A stretch of 64,000 nucleotides of DNA, taken from NCBI RefSeq assembly GCF_000247815.1, contig NC_021683.1, forward strand, positions 9,372,286 through 9,436,285, given 5' to 3'. A program made the translations under genes and the position numbers. This DNA comes from Ficedula albicollis. Taxonomy: Eukaryota > Chordata > Aves > Passeriformes > Muscicapidae. Below the pieces are notes generated by a model. It was not told where the DNA came from. It did no database searches and saw nothing but the letters and a program-made list of their open reading frames with translations. Of this stretch, positions 37,601-51,309 are shown in pieces; positions within the stretch are counted from its first letter, which is position 1, and each line of letters starts with the position of its first letter.

Positions 37601-40600
37601 TTTTTTTTCATTTCCCATAAAGCCTTGCTAGAGGACTTTGAGTCCCACTCAGCTTTGCAGTGCTTTCATATTTTGCAAATGACGTACATTCAGTATAAAG
37701 CCTTGATGGCTTTCTCCTTGTTCTGACATTTGGGAAAGCATAAACAAACTTGCCCAGCTGTCACCACACTGCTGTTAGTCTTGGAACACAATAAAAGCTG
37801 GAGTGTCATTACTGAGCTGCATCCTGAGAGTGCACTCAGCTTGCACCATTCACTTCAGATACACAAAAGAGTAGCAAAAAAGAAAGCATCCAATCAGATA
37901 ACCAAGTGGCACACAAATGAACATGTGATAGCAGAAATCCTCTTACAAGACAATAAGAGAATTAAATAATATAAGGAACAGCTCTAATCTTAACAGAGTG
38001 TCAATCTGTCCCATCTGACTCACATCGAGGTGTGACTGGTTATCAAACAAACACTTTTAATCATTTAAGATACATAAACAGTTCAGAGATTAAATGTCTG
38101 CTTATTCATGGCCACAACAGAGGCAAGAAATGAACCCATATCTCCTGGCCTGTGCTTCAGCCACAGGGCTGCTCTAGGACAAAAATTATCCAGATTTCTT
38201 GCTGTGCTACAGGCGACCAACCTGTGTCACCCGATCACAAGTACTGACCCCTCATTAAAAAGTGCTAATCTTTCTAGGTCAACAGACTAAGTGATTTATA
38301 GTAGTTATTTACAGCACAGATCCGTTTTTAGTTATAGCACACGACCCCCAGGAATTAATTCCCGTTTGCAAGCTCGCAGTGGGTTCACTTTGGGCCGAGA
38401 CATCTGTCAGTGCCCTCAGCCCTGCGGCAGCCTGGAGCACACCCAAGCTGTGCCCAGGCATGTTCTGTGAAAGGGCATCTCTTCTGCTCAGTGCCTGAAC
38501 CTCCAGCATCACTAGGCCAGAGTGCACCTCAGAGCACTCAGTGGTTCTTGCCAAAACCCCCAACAACCCCTGTGCCTCTATAGGCACAGTCTGTGATACA
38601 GACACTCCTGCATCTTTATATCTACATGGTTTCTCGGTTTCACATCTCTCCAAGATGTTGCAATTTCCCACAGAATTGCAGTTTCTGCAGAAAATTCACA
38701 TATTTTCCAATATACAAGCATTTATTTCCTAGTACATATGTGAGTAGCTAAAACAAGTAGTCTGTTTCAGCATATTTGTTGGACTTGGTGTTAAAACTCT
38801 TTGTATGCATTTATTCTGGAGGCATGCTTCTGATCACAGCTCTGATCTTATCTTCAGGCTGTACTGGGAAATTACTCCCATGAACTTTGGAAGGTCAACT
38901 TGTTAAATATCTATCCGTTCTCCCCTACTCTTTCTAATCATCTAGAAATAATAATTAACTTAATTTTCTGAGATGGGGACAACTACTTTACTACCCAATT
39001 CATTTATGTGTTTCAGGTGACTCACATACAGCAACTATGCTGCCTCCAAGCGTTTTTCCCTACAAAAACTCCTCACTGAACCTTGCCAAATTATTTTTTT
39101 TCTTGTTCCCTATTTCTTCATCTAAGAGGCAACATTCTTTTCTAAAACTTGCAAAAGATGGCTTCATGCCATGGTACAGGTATAAGCTCGTCAAAAGTAA
39201 CATGGCACGAAGCAGAGAGCTTGCATTTGGGACTCTGCTGGGAAATGAAACAACTGAGTCAGGCAAAACCCCATGTCAAACCTTTCCTGCCTGATATCAA
39301 CTCCAGTTTTCTCCAGATTCTGCCAAAATCTTTGGAAATCAGTTGCCCAACCCCTCTTTGGGAATAATACTGGATATTCACTGGTGCAGAGCGGATATTT
39401 CAGCACCTCTCTGAAGGAGTGCTTGGTGCATCACCGAATGTGCCTGCACAGGAAGGCAGTTTCACTAGGTACAGCTGGCAGAGGGAGAAAAAGAGCCTGA
39501 GGGGGAACAAACCCATCTCTCCAGCTGATTAGGTGCAATAATTCCTTGGAGGAAACTTGCTGGTTTCAGCAGCAACCAGCTTCCACCAGCTGTCAGAGGT
39601 GCCACACAGCACATCTGTTCCACAGGACACTGCTCGCCACAGGGTCTCTCTAAAGCTGGGAAATACAGATGATGGTGTCTTGCATTTGAATGGCAGCACC
39701 CCACACCTGCAGAGATGCCTTCCAGTCTGCTGAGGAAATCACCTGCTGGCAGGCCAGCACGTCCCACCTCCCTCTAACTTGTACAAAACCTTGCTGGCTT
39801 ATGCAGCCTTACAAACATGAGGCTGTTTTGAAAGAGCTCCAAAACATACAAGAAGCGTCTGAGCAATACATGAAAACAAGCCTGAATTTCAGCTTTATAG
39901 AGTTTCATTACAACAATCTAATATCAGGTATCACAAAGGAGTTCATTCTGGCTGAGTATCAGTGATGGATGAAAGGGAATTTGTTAGCTGAGATACCATA
40001 AGATAGTTGCCAGAATTTCATAAAACCTTACTCAGTTAGCTCCTTACTTTTGTCACAAAAACTAGGATCATTTTCTTACAGGTTTCATTCACTGTTGAGC
40101 AAGTCAGTCAGTCTTTAAGGGACAAAACAATACAGTTTTTCAGTTTTAAAACAGCTTGTACGTGTTAATTACTCACTTCCATCTCCTCATCTGGAACACT
40201 AACACGAGGCAGGCTGTTGGTGGGTAAGGTGTCTGTCAACATCACCAAAACCTTACTTTTGGCAGATCTTGTGGTTTTTGTTTTTAGAGGGGGTTTGAGC
40301 CAAATCACGCCACACAAACAGAAAGGCCTGTCAAAGCAAAGGTAAATATTCCAACCAGCTTCAAGGGCATTTGGATCAGTCTTCCTGTAGAACTGATATC
40401 TCATGATGTTTTTGGAATATAGGAAAAGGTACAGTGTTTTTCCACACACCAAGGCAGTAATCTCACAGTTTTAGGAAGAAACCTGGTTAAGTGAAGATTA
40501 ATCAAACTAGGATCAGATTGCTGCTTCTATAGTAGGACTTTACATTTTCCTAAATAACATATTGAGTTTCTGGGCATGGAAAAAACTAAATTAATATTAA

Positions 40601-41500
40601 AAATGGGCATAAGTATTTTCTAGAGCTTTAAGCTAGATTAGCTTCTCTCCGCCCTATATCTATCTAAGGAATGCCCAGAAATTTTATAATCCCATGTACA
40701 GAGTAAAACACAGTAACATTTACCAGTTAAAAAAGTACAGCCTACACCTCTGTGGACTGCCAGTCTCTCTCCATTTCTTATGGATGCAATCCTAGCCTGT
40801 CCTGAAATAACCTCTTCAGACTCTTCTCAGAAACCAAGAGAATAAAACAAGGTCCACAACTGCTCACACAGTAAACACACTGCCCTACATGATGCAAGAG
40901 TATTAAATGCTTGTGCAAAACACTGAGTTAGTAAATAAAACCAAAGAGATTATAGGAACCTCCATGTGCTTGTAGCCGTATCTATGGTAGCAGCTTCTTT
41001 AAGTTATAGCTGCAAGTCTTTTCTTCCTCTGGCTCACAGCAGCAGCCTGCACAAATAATTCAGAGTTGATCTGAACAGTCTGCTTCAGCCCACCACATGC
41101 TGTGTCCATTTATGTGCAAACACACATTCAAAGGGCCCTTTCTTGCTTTCGAAACATCTTCAGCTGCTCTTTAAATTCCCTAACTGCTGCTGAGCAGCAC
41201 AGATGGACTCTAATTTCTCCACCCAAGCACCTGCACATTTTTAGCCCCTTACAAAAGAAGGGCAGACAACTTCTGACATGCCAGTTTGAGACTGGCAGGT
41301 ACATTTTTAACCTTTCAGCTCCAGGGTTCTATTCATGCTGATAAAACTGGGATGCTGCCCTCACCCATGCTGATAAGACCATACTGAACAGTTGTGCTCT
41401 GTCTGGCTTCCTCCTCCCTGACTCATTAAATGTCTGCCAGCAAGCTCCATTTGCTTTTACTCTCATTCTAATTGCCCCATACAGGGTGTTTCATTAGCTT

Positions 41501-41540
41501 AAAAAAAAAAAAAAAATAAAAAAATAAAAAAATAAAAAAA
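41501..41540. repeat. A-rich tract with AAAAAAT periodicity
   Basis: Sixteen A residues followed by regularly spaced single T residues. It could be the tail of an old retroposed sequence, but no recognisable body precedes it. Confidence 0.85.
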
Positions 41541-43540
41541 GGTGTGCAGAAAGATCTGGAAAAAACTTATGTAAGGCAACTGAGATAAGGAGCTGAGCTC
41601 CCAGTAGTGCTGAACTCAATAAAGACAACAGTAATAAAGACAACAGTATCCACAGTTTTGCAATCACATTCCCCTCATTTCCAATTTCAGTTCCACTACA
41701 TAATCAAAGATGCAAAACTCCTATCCAAGGGTTCCAGAATGGAATGGGTCTGTCACTGTGCAGAGGCATCCAGCTCTCCAAGACAGTGAACAGTACTAGA
41801 GCAGACACATGGGCTCACTTGGTCTGGCAGTGTGGACTGATGGTTCAGGGCACCTGCTCTGCCCAGGCCACGGTCTCCTACAGACCTGTGCACCCTCAGT
41901 GAGATCAGCACTAAGTAATGAGAGGGAGAAAAAGGTTTTTGTCCTTATCAGGGGTTAGCTCAGTGAAACAGCTCATTATGACTGCCTGAATATTGTCTAC
42001 TCACAGTCCAGCACTCAAACACTACCACAGCCACCCTACAGTAGCAGAAGGAACTTTGCTTCTTCTGTCCTGCCCTCCAGAGCACTGCTCAGCTATACCT
42101 GGATATTAAAAGTGTTAATTCAAACTTTGAATGTGATTTTAAAAGCAATGGGCAGAAAGATTTAGAAGCCCTATGTCTTGACAAAATCACTCTATCATGA
42201 AGAGTTAGTCCCTGATCTCTTTCTACCAGTGGGAAGATGCAGAGAAGTAACAGAAGACTATTGAATCTATGTGAAAGGAAGAGTTGACATCATTAGTTAA
42301 CAAAAGCATTACCTGATAGATAAAAACGACCTAGATGGTTATTTCCAGTCTTGAATGACGTTTTATAAGTCACTTAAATTGTCTGAATTTCCTGTCCTCT
42401 GCAGTTGCATAGGCAGGGAATATTTTTCAAAGTGTGTTTGTACAGCACTGAGAAAAATGACATCACAATCCCTTTTACAGCTTCAGGAGCTAACACAAAC
42501 AGTTTAAACAGATCATTTCTGCAGACATATAATGAAGAACATCTGATATTTTTTTACCACATAATTAGAGGCTTTTTAAAAAAATTACTCATGCCTCTGG
42601 ATGAGCAATCTGAAAATCTCAGCACTTGGTATATTAACACCACAAAAGAAACTGAGCATATTCCAGAATTATATATTCATGGTTTCTTGAGGACTTTTAA
42701 AGTCATATACAGTTACATTAGTATTGCATCAATAAGATACATTACCCTCCATAAAAATAATGCCTTTCTTCCAGTGGTGTTTCATTGTCATTCCTCTAAA
42801 CCCAGCATGGTCCTTGTGAGCTCCAGCTGACACACTCAGAAGACTGATGTGTGTGTTGAGTGGCCTGCAGCCATACCTCCTGAAGCTTTCATCCCATACA
42901 GCTTCACAACAGGACTGACCAAGCCTTATCTAGATGCAATTTCCAAGAAAAACAGCTTCACAAGCACAAAAGCTGAGCAGGATGAGATTACACAGTGTGA
43001 CTGCACTCAGAGGGTTGGTACCTGGGGATGCAGATGCCCATCCTGACTCCAGACTTTAAGACACTGAAATATCAAAGGCAGCACGTTACAAATTGAGCTG
43101 TAAAATCTGGTTTTAAGTAGTGAAGGGGTTCCATGAGGATGCTTGAAGTGGAAGGTCAGACTGAGCTACTGGGAGACATTGGCAAGCAAAAGAACCAGTG
43201 AAAGCATTTTAAGTCCAATTACAAGAGAAACTCAGATATAATATCATGGTCCAATTCAGATTTTATCATTACAGCCTGAGGAATTAGCAAAACACAGCAA
43301 CATTCAACAAGTTGCTGGCTCTCGCTCCAGAGCATTTGTTTGCATTACAGACACATAAATATTGTGAAGACAGTTTACTGAGCCCAGCTGAATCATAAAC
43401 CATTCCACTGCAGCCAAAAGAGCTAACCCCTGCCCACCACCCTCCCCAAAAAAACAGTAGATGGTGTGACAAGAGAGTTCTAGACTGCTGTGAGGTACTT
43501 TCTGGATGACAGGTACTATGTAGGAGAATTTGCATTTGAA

Positions 43541-43571
43541 ATAATATAAATAATAATAATAAATAATAATA
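43541..43571. repeat. AAT microsatellite
   Basis: Imperfect trinucleotide repeat of AAT with interruptions. Confidence 0.85.
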
Positions 43572-46500
43572 GCATCAGCTACAGCAGGCAGAACAAATCC
43601 TGTGCCCACACTACACCACAATGTTCCCAAGAAAGCCCCAGTGCAGGACTTGGCTCCATAACTACAGCATGAATAATACACTCAGCTCCAGTCCATACAG
43701 CATAAGTGCAAGCAAGAAAAGCAATTAAATTTACAATGTCAAGAATATACAGAGATAACAGCAATGTTCCAGAAAAAGACTTTTTACCACGTCTGCATTT
43801 CTGTACTACAGGACTTTGTAACATTCCAGTCCAATATCAGGAGTGCTCGTTTCTGGGTGATATCACTGTTGCTCATGCACAGTAGTAATGCTGTTATAAT
43901 TCCCAAATATAAATATACACACACCACTCCAAAGGTAACTAACTAGTTTACCTTAGACATGAGGCAATACTAGGAAGATCAGCATCCTTTACACTACAGC
44001 ATCTTTGTATTATCTCACATTTCACTTCTCAGCTACCAGAAATCCTTTGCTTTTTGTCATTACTAAGTGCATATAGACATTACTAAAGGTGTGATTTCAA
44101 GTCACCTAATTGGGAAAATCCTCAGCTAGTTTCAGAGATTACACGTTGGCAGATGTTATGGATTCCAATAAAATCAGTACTTTGAGAATCACTGAAAAAG
44201 TTGTTTTTAAAAATAGCCCAAAAGCAAACTCGAGTGGTGTCACAATGCATTCTCAGTCAAAAACACAGGCCAGAGTTTCAAGTTGCTAACACTTCACACT
44301 TCCAGGTTTTTGGCAGAATGATACAACTAGAAAATCAAAACTTTGTTCACAACAGCAGCCTAACATTTCTTTAAAGATTAACTGGAGTGTTCACATAGAA
44401 AAGAAGGGTTTGTCTCACCTATGTCAGTAGTGCTACACTTGGTGCAACTGACAGCTGGATGTTATTGTAGCTCTAACACAGGTATCTAAGGCTTGATTTC
44501 AGCTCCTGTGATCTGGAATAAAAACTTATTTATAGAGAAGATCACTCAGCAGAAGATTCAGATCCAATTATGCTGTCACAGATTATGTCACTCCTATACA
44601 ATTTCAGATGAGTTTCAAGAACTATTTGACCCATATTTATTTGAATTACATTCGGTCTTGTATTATAATGCTAGAAAAAACCCCTTGTTAAAACAATTTG
44701 CTTTTAATTAATGTTTATATTTAAAATCAAGTCAGCATAGCAGTTAAAATGAAGGAGCCTTGGCACTGAGAGGAAGCAGCAACTTCCTTGTGCTCCTGCA
44801 GTGAATTTAATCTCATTGTACATGTCCATACCCACTGTGAACAGCCTTAAAATCTCAACCCAGAAAACATTTCTATAAACCGTGTTTCACTGCTACTCCC
44901 AAATGCTGAAATTAGGGAATGGATTGTCAGAACATGATTTAATAATGCAAACCATGAGCAAAAGGAAAAGCAAAGACATTCTGTTTGTTCACCTTTTCTG
45001 TCAGTGGTTTCACATGCTGCCCACTCTCTGCCTGCAGTTGTATCAACACACAGTTTCTTGTGTCAGCCAATTAGAATCAGCAGCAAACACCTTTTTAGAA
45101 AGAAAACCTTGTTTGCATCTTCTCTAAGGCAGTGAACAGCAATTAACTTTGTTCTGTGGCTCCAGTGACAGTAGTAGTCGTCACAGCACAAGCTGGGGTT
45201 TTACTTTGCTTTATATCTCATGATTAATACTTGACTCCAATCTGAGTGAGAACAGTAAAATATCAAGGGTGCTCATGAAAATCACTAGTTAGTTGTAAAA
45301 CTGGTCCTGAAACTTTGCCTGAAGGCGCCTCTGAGCAGGTCAAGGGAGGACAGGCAGGGCCGTCTGAGAGCCCAGATCATGAGAAAGGCTCGTGGTAGTG
45401 AGGTGAGGCAGGGGTCAAACCCTGAATTCAACGTGCAGCTCGGCTCTAGTGAGGATAACCAAGGTCAGTGATCGACAAACAGGACCACGGTGACAGGGTC
45501 AGGGGAAAAAAAATCACTCCCCAGGTCAGGAGCTGCAAGCACCAGTGGCAGGCACAGAAAATAGCACATCCACCAGAGACCCAGGACTGAGAGTAAAAGG
45601 GTCCCTGGGCCCATGGAGATCCCAGGGAGGCTGCCCAGGGCCATTAAAGCCTACCCTCAGATTCTCAGAGTTATAAAAGTAAACCCCATCAAGACTCCTA
45701 TCAGTCTGTCCAGGAAGGAAAAGAAATAATTCATTTTAGTAAGATCATCCTAATATTCTAAAACTCATTCTTCCATACCAAAAATAAGCACATCCAGCAG
45801 AATGTGGTTAGCTTTTGCTCATTTTGCTGTGTGCTGTATGGATAAACAGATGATTTCCATCTCCATGGTTATTAATGTATGCCTAAAGCTTTTGGTTTTC
45901 TAAATGCACACACACCTATACATATATGTGTTTTGGAAAGACTGGCATCTAACTCTCAGGCCCTAACTGAATGAAATCAGCAAAAATTCATTTATTCACT
46001 TCAGTCTGAATCATGCCTCTAAACTCTAAATGAAGCTAAAAGGAAGAATAAAAGAAAGGAAAGATACATTGTAAGAGATTTTCTTCAGTAACAGTCCCTA
46101 AAAATTTTGTAGCCTGAGATAAATAAAAAATGTGGGGTTCAGCACTGTGGAATTGAGTACTGATTGCTGTCCCTTGAAAGCAGCACAGACAACATGGTTT
46201 TTAGGAGCAACAGAAGCTGTTGAAGGAATAATTGTGACGGAAACTAGAGCTGGAGGTGTATTCAGGAGTAATTAGGATTTTTAATATTTCTTTCAGCTCA
46301 AATATATTTAACTGTCTCCAGAATAGTTCAAAACATAAAGTCAATTTTCTTCTGTGTGAAATAAGATCTCTAGTCAGTACTTTTTGCTGTCTTGCCAGGG
46401 CTCTGAACAATGTAATAACTGTAATTTTGGGTTTAAAAAACTTTAAACATAAACTTGACATTGAAGTTCTGAAGTCTGGGTTCTGGGACAGGTAAGACAG

Positions 46501-47934
46501 GTCCCTGAATTGCAGGAGCAGGTTAGCATTCATTATCTCATCACATCACTTTCCTAAAGACAACAGAAAGGCAGAAAAGTGGCCTGCTTGGCACAGCAGA
46601 ACATGGTATCATTCTCTGGGCAGGAGGAGACTGAATTTGGCTGTATAGCTTCCTGTAATAAAACACAGAATTCAGTTCCCACGGGTTTTCCACTGACATG
46701 TCCTCTGGGCAAAGCAGAGAGCACATGACAAAGCTACCAAACACTGAGAAGAGCTCAATTATTCTCAAGAGACAGAAAATGCCTCAAGCCTCATGTGAGG
46801 ATGAGCTGTTCCCTATCACCTTGTCTGACCCTCTAAACCTCTTCTGGCACTACGAATTCCTAAGACTCCTTCACTGGCACCTCCAATAATTTCCTTTCTT
46901 TCACAGAGGGCAAAAATGAGGGGTAGCAGCAGCAGCAGTGCCCAGGTGCCAAGGGGAGCTCTCTGTGGACAGCACTTCCATAGCCTGGAGTTCCAGGGAA
47001 GTCTCACAGGCATTGATTGCTAAACACGACTCCCACTTACAAAAGCAAAACCTACTTTTGTGCAAATGTTTTCTACCTGCTGGAATGGGTCAGGATCCTG
47101 AGAGCACCAACAGGTCCTAATTTCCCTCATCAACATCTTCTGGGGAGTCCATCCAGCTGCTGTCTGTCCACTGGCCCAGGAACTGCATTTAACTGGCCCA
47201 GGAACTGCAGACCCTGCTGCCAGCCCTTGCCTGAGCTGTGCACAGCCTAGTCCTCATTGCTCCTGCCCTGCTCTCTACAACTTTCTGCTTGGGACTTTGG
47301 CCCAGAAACAGATTAGGGATATGTATTCTAGATGCCATAGATTCACTACCTGGATTTAAAAAGTCCTTTTAGTCACTTGAAGTATGGAGCACTTTGTAGA
47401 CAACGGGCAAACCAACATTAAATCTGTCCAGAGAAACTTAAATAAATCTGCCCATGGATGTATTTTGTTATTAGTGCTTATAGCTCATGACATGAATTTG
47501 GCATTTAAATACATGAATGATCTCACTCACATGCCAGTGCAAGCTTTTTCCATCCAGTATGATATGCACAGGATACCACAAAGACTTAAGTATATGCTGG
47601 TTTCAAAGTAAATTCCACAAACTTCCAGCAGGAATGAAAAGGTCAGTTCTGCTCTAGATATCATCAATGATAATCTAGAATAGTTGGTGTGCTTAGTGCA
47701 GAACAAAGAATAATGAAATGGTCTCCCAAACTTCACCCTAAGAACTTCCATTCTATGATTTCTTATGGTTTCTTGAAGTTGCCTTCAGATCCTGTCCAGT
47801 CTACCCAGAAAACACGAGGCAAATCAGTGATTTATTCCCACTTTCAAGAATCAAGCCACATGCTGTTCATACATAATAAGTGCACAGAAAATAAAGTATC
47901 ATCCATGGAGAAGGGAAACTGAGAACAGTGTGAC

Positions 47935-48606
47935 ACTGGCAATGACTGAAAAAATTAGGATTGCTCATTCCAGAGAGGAAGGGGCTGAGGCATGATAATG
48001 AGTGTTAAAACATTAAAGGGTGTTGCAGAGCTCTGTGGAGACCAAATAGGAGAATGATGTAAAATCACAGTTTCTTGATTGGGTTTTTTATTCTGCACTT
48101 TCCACTTCTACTGAAGCAGACATGGGTTGGGAACTGACACAGAAGAGTAAGACTAAGCCAGTGTAGAAGGCTGGGAAAACTTTAAAAGAAACACATTTCC
48201 ATAAACCCTTCTGGATTTCCCAGCCTACTTTTATCAGGGAAAAGGTTGAAAATATCTCAGTCTAAGAATTCAGCTGGAGAATGAGTCTTGGTGAAGACTT
48301 AGCTATTCTATTTGTCCTGCAGCAAGAATGAGTGAGAACCTAGAGACCAAGTCTTAACCCCAAGTGAGCTCTTTGACATGCAGGACAATGACCTCCACGG
48401 AGAACTAAATAAAAAAACTTGCAGAAGGTGGGAAAAAGTGGAGCCCTGCTTTTATGGTAAAGGTGGCTGAACACTGGAATAGGTTTTGTAGAATATTCTT
48501 GCCCATATTTAAAACCTAACTGCTCATGGCCCTGTGTAACCTGCTCTAGCTGACCCTGCTTGGACTAGATGGTCTCCAGAGGGCCCTTTCAACCTTAACT
48601 ATTCCG
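47935..48606 (+). mobile_element. CR1 LINE 3' fragment
   Basis: The 3' end is clear: TCTAGCTGACCCTGCTTGGA, CTAGATGGTCTCCAGAGGGC and CCTTTCAACCTTAACTATTC, typical CR1 in plus orientation. The upstream part (ATTCCAGAGAGGAAGGGGCT at about 47,970, TGGCTGAACACTGGAATAGG at about 48,470) also resembles CR1 but is more diverged, so the left border is approximate. Confidence 0.7.
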
Positions 48607-51178
48607 GTCAGTCATGCTGAATTTCACACATGGTTAAATTATTCACAAGAATAACTTTTAGCTAAGGCTGTCTTCTGGATAGAAGACAGAAATGTAAAGG
48701 TTTTTTTTTTTAGTTTTTCAACAGGTGATGGTGGATAATTTTGTATATGAATCATAGCAAAAAATAGAGAAGAAAAGCATTTGGGTCTCCCACATACAGA
48801 AAACTGGAGAAAGGATTTGGAAGAACTACTAAAGATACACCAAGGGGAATGATCAGAAGGAAGGTGAGCGAGCAGGAAAACACCACAGGCAAGGGAGCAG
48901 GAGGTTTTAAAACTATTTCAGCATGGTCAAGGATCATGAGGATGAAGTACCACTCTTGACTGAGTGCTGATTGTAGCCTTTGGCAAGAGCAAGTATTGAC
49001 TCAGGAAATATCTCACATTTTTTCGCTTTACTTAAGAGCTAACTGAAATACTAAAGCAATGTTTTGGTTTGCTTTATATCACTAGCCATCTTTTATAGCT
49101 CAAGTGTTTCCTACAGACAGAAGTTTCTGGGTGAGGTTTCGGAGAGCAGGCGAGCCCTTGGATGTTTCTAGAAAAGCTGATCTCTGTTGCTTTGCAGTGT
49201 CAGTGCTGCAGACAGCTGAACGCTCCATCTGCCCCAGACACTCCTGGCCAACTGGAACGTGATTGCAGCACATCTCTAGTGCAACTCACTTGAATCACCA
49301 GCACATTTTTGCACTTATTCCCATTCTTGATTAAAACTCTTACTCTGCTCTCCAGCCTCTGCTGCTAGTCTTTGGTGTCTTTCATAGCTGAAGTACAGTT
49401 ATGCAAAGGTCTCCACAGCCTTGCCCAATAGCAACAGGTGGGAATTTATCCAAGGTGCTTTATTTCTTTAATAATTAGGAACAGAACAGACTATAATGCA
49501 ACAGTATAAAGGACTTTCAAGGCCAGGAACAAGTGCCAAAATCACTCTGGAACAATGCTTATGTTATGATTTCCTGGGACATTTTGAGTTTATTTATTAA
49601 CTGTAGGAATTTTTATCTCACGCCAACACTCATGTGTGATCATAGTATGCAAAAATCTACTTTCTAAAATCTGGTGAAGTTCCAGGAAAGAGTTATACTA
49701 GCTCCATGTATAAACTGATGATGGAATCCATATTCAATCCTGCTTTAACAATGTTCTAGAACTGAATCCAGCAAGATCCATAATGACTGGAGGTCTGTCT
49801 TCTGTATCCATTGCAGAACTACCAGCGCTATGGACAGATCCACATTTGTTAGAGATTTATGTTTATACTTTTCTCTGTTTGTGCTGATGGCTCCTTTGAT
49901 AAATAGCTTGGAGTGGCTTTTCAGGGAGCCTGAGGATTCACAGTACCAAACAGAGCTGTAAACTGTTAAAGAGAAGAGGAAGCTTGTGATTTATGTTGAA
50001 GAGCTAAGGCTCCAATAATCCAGATCTTTCTGCTGAAAAATATGTCTCAAAGATGTGATTCTATTAACCAGTAAGTAAATAGCATCAGTCACATGAAGAA
50101 AGTCTTGCTTGGAGAACTGAACATGGGATGCAGAAAGGCTGACAGTAGATTTGGTCTTGCCTCTCTTGAGAGCTCAGATCTTGATCTCCCAATGCACCTC
50201 CTGAATTCCACAACCCTCCTCAGGGAGATTAAGGACACACCTAAATAACCTCCCAGATTGGAGCCAGAATGTGGAGACCTGTGTAACGAAACCCAGAAAT
50301 TTACTTTAATACTAACCTGGCTCAGCAGTGATTGGAAATAATCTCAGTGCAATTACTGCTCAGAAATGGTTTGGGCACTGGTGCTGCCAGCTCTTGTCCA
50401 GAGGTGAAACCCTTCAATCTACACAACCCCTTTCATTTCAGTGAGGCTTTGTCACTTAGGTTTGCCACAACTCAAATTCTGGAGGTAAATCTTTTTTGCA
50501 TTGCTTTCTGTGAACAAAGGAGGTTAACAAAATTCTTATTGCTCTTACCTGTGCTGCGTTCTTATAGGATTATATTTGGGAACAGAGAGATCTGGTGCTG
50601 AGCTTAATTATTGTTGCTTTTAATGGTAAAATGTTAATTCATTCAATTTCTCCATTGAGGAAGTTCATCACATTTCTAAACACCCTCTAAATCCATTATT
50701 AAATTGATAAATAAGCCCTGATAACAGTAAGAAAAATTATTAAAGTGTAACAGGCTCACTGTTCTTAGGATTGCTTCAAAATGTTTATTTATATACTTGA
50801 ATTTAAAGTTACAAATAATTCTTTCTGCTTAAATGAGGAAAACGAAAGTACTGGCATAATACCACATTCTTTATCTGTCTTCTAGTTCTTTAGTTTGTGC
50901 AGGGTAAAATATTGGGTTAAATCAATTCTCATCAAGACACCATCCTGAAAAAATGCAACTATTGAGTTAACATCAGAGCTGACACCACAGCTTAAGACTC
51001 TTCTATCCTACCTCAATTCAGAATGGTGCTGAAGTCTTGCAGGGATCTATAGGGTGATCAGTGAATAAGTAAACTTAAATAACTATTATTAAGGTGCAAT
51101 GCATTAGGAGTAAATGAACTGCAAATTCATGGCACATGAGCTGTTTTTTATTAATATGCTATTTGACGGAGAAAAAGA
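48607..51178. other. Intergenic, nothing recognised
   Basis: AT-rich sequence between two CR1 fragments. No gene, RNA or further repeat was recognised. Confidence 0.55.
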
Positions 51179-51309
51179 TCACAGAATGGTTTGGGTTGGA
51201 AGGGACCTTAAAGACCATCTAGTTCCAATCCCCTTTTCCACCAGACCATGCTCAGACCGTGATCCAACCCAGCCTTGAACACTACTTCCAGGGATGGGGT
51301 CCTTCCATA
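51179..51309 (-). mobile_element. CR1 LINE 3' end, reverse orientation
   Basis: Begins ATCACAGAATGGTTTGGGTT, continues GGAAGGGACCTTAAAGACCA and TCTAGTTCCAATCCC, and reaches TTCCAGGGATGGGG. This is the reverse complement of the CR1 3' terminus and the best preserved CR1 tip in the window, so probably the youngest copy here. It is truncated to about 130 bases. Confidence 0.85.

Larger units (their letters stand above)
29680..47934. other. Gene-poor region upstream of OSGIN1
   Basis: No exon with recognisable homology was found. The large last exon of MLYCD, the upstream neighbour of OSGIN1 in mammals, would show as an open frame of over 150 codons and none of that kind is present. G+C- and CpG-richer patches occur at 35.7-36.15 kb and 45.3-45.65 kb. 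Otherwise there are AT-rich sequence and simple repeats. Confidence 0.6.

Noticed and set aside
40165..40452. 95-codon minus-strand frame ending near a GTGAGT donor-like site
   Set aside because: No domain is recognisable and no partner exon could be found, so it is not supported as an exon.
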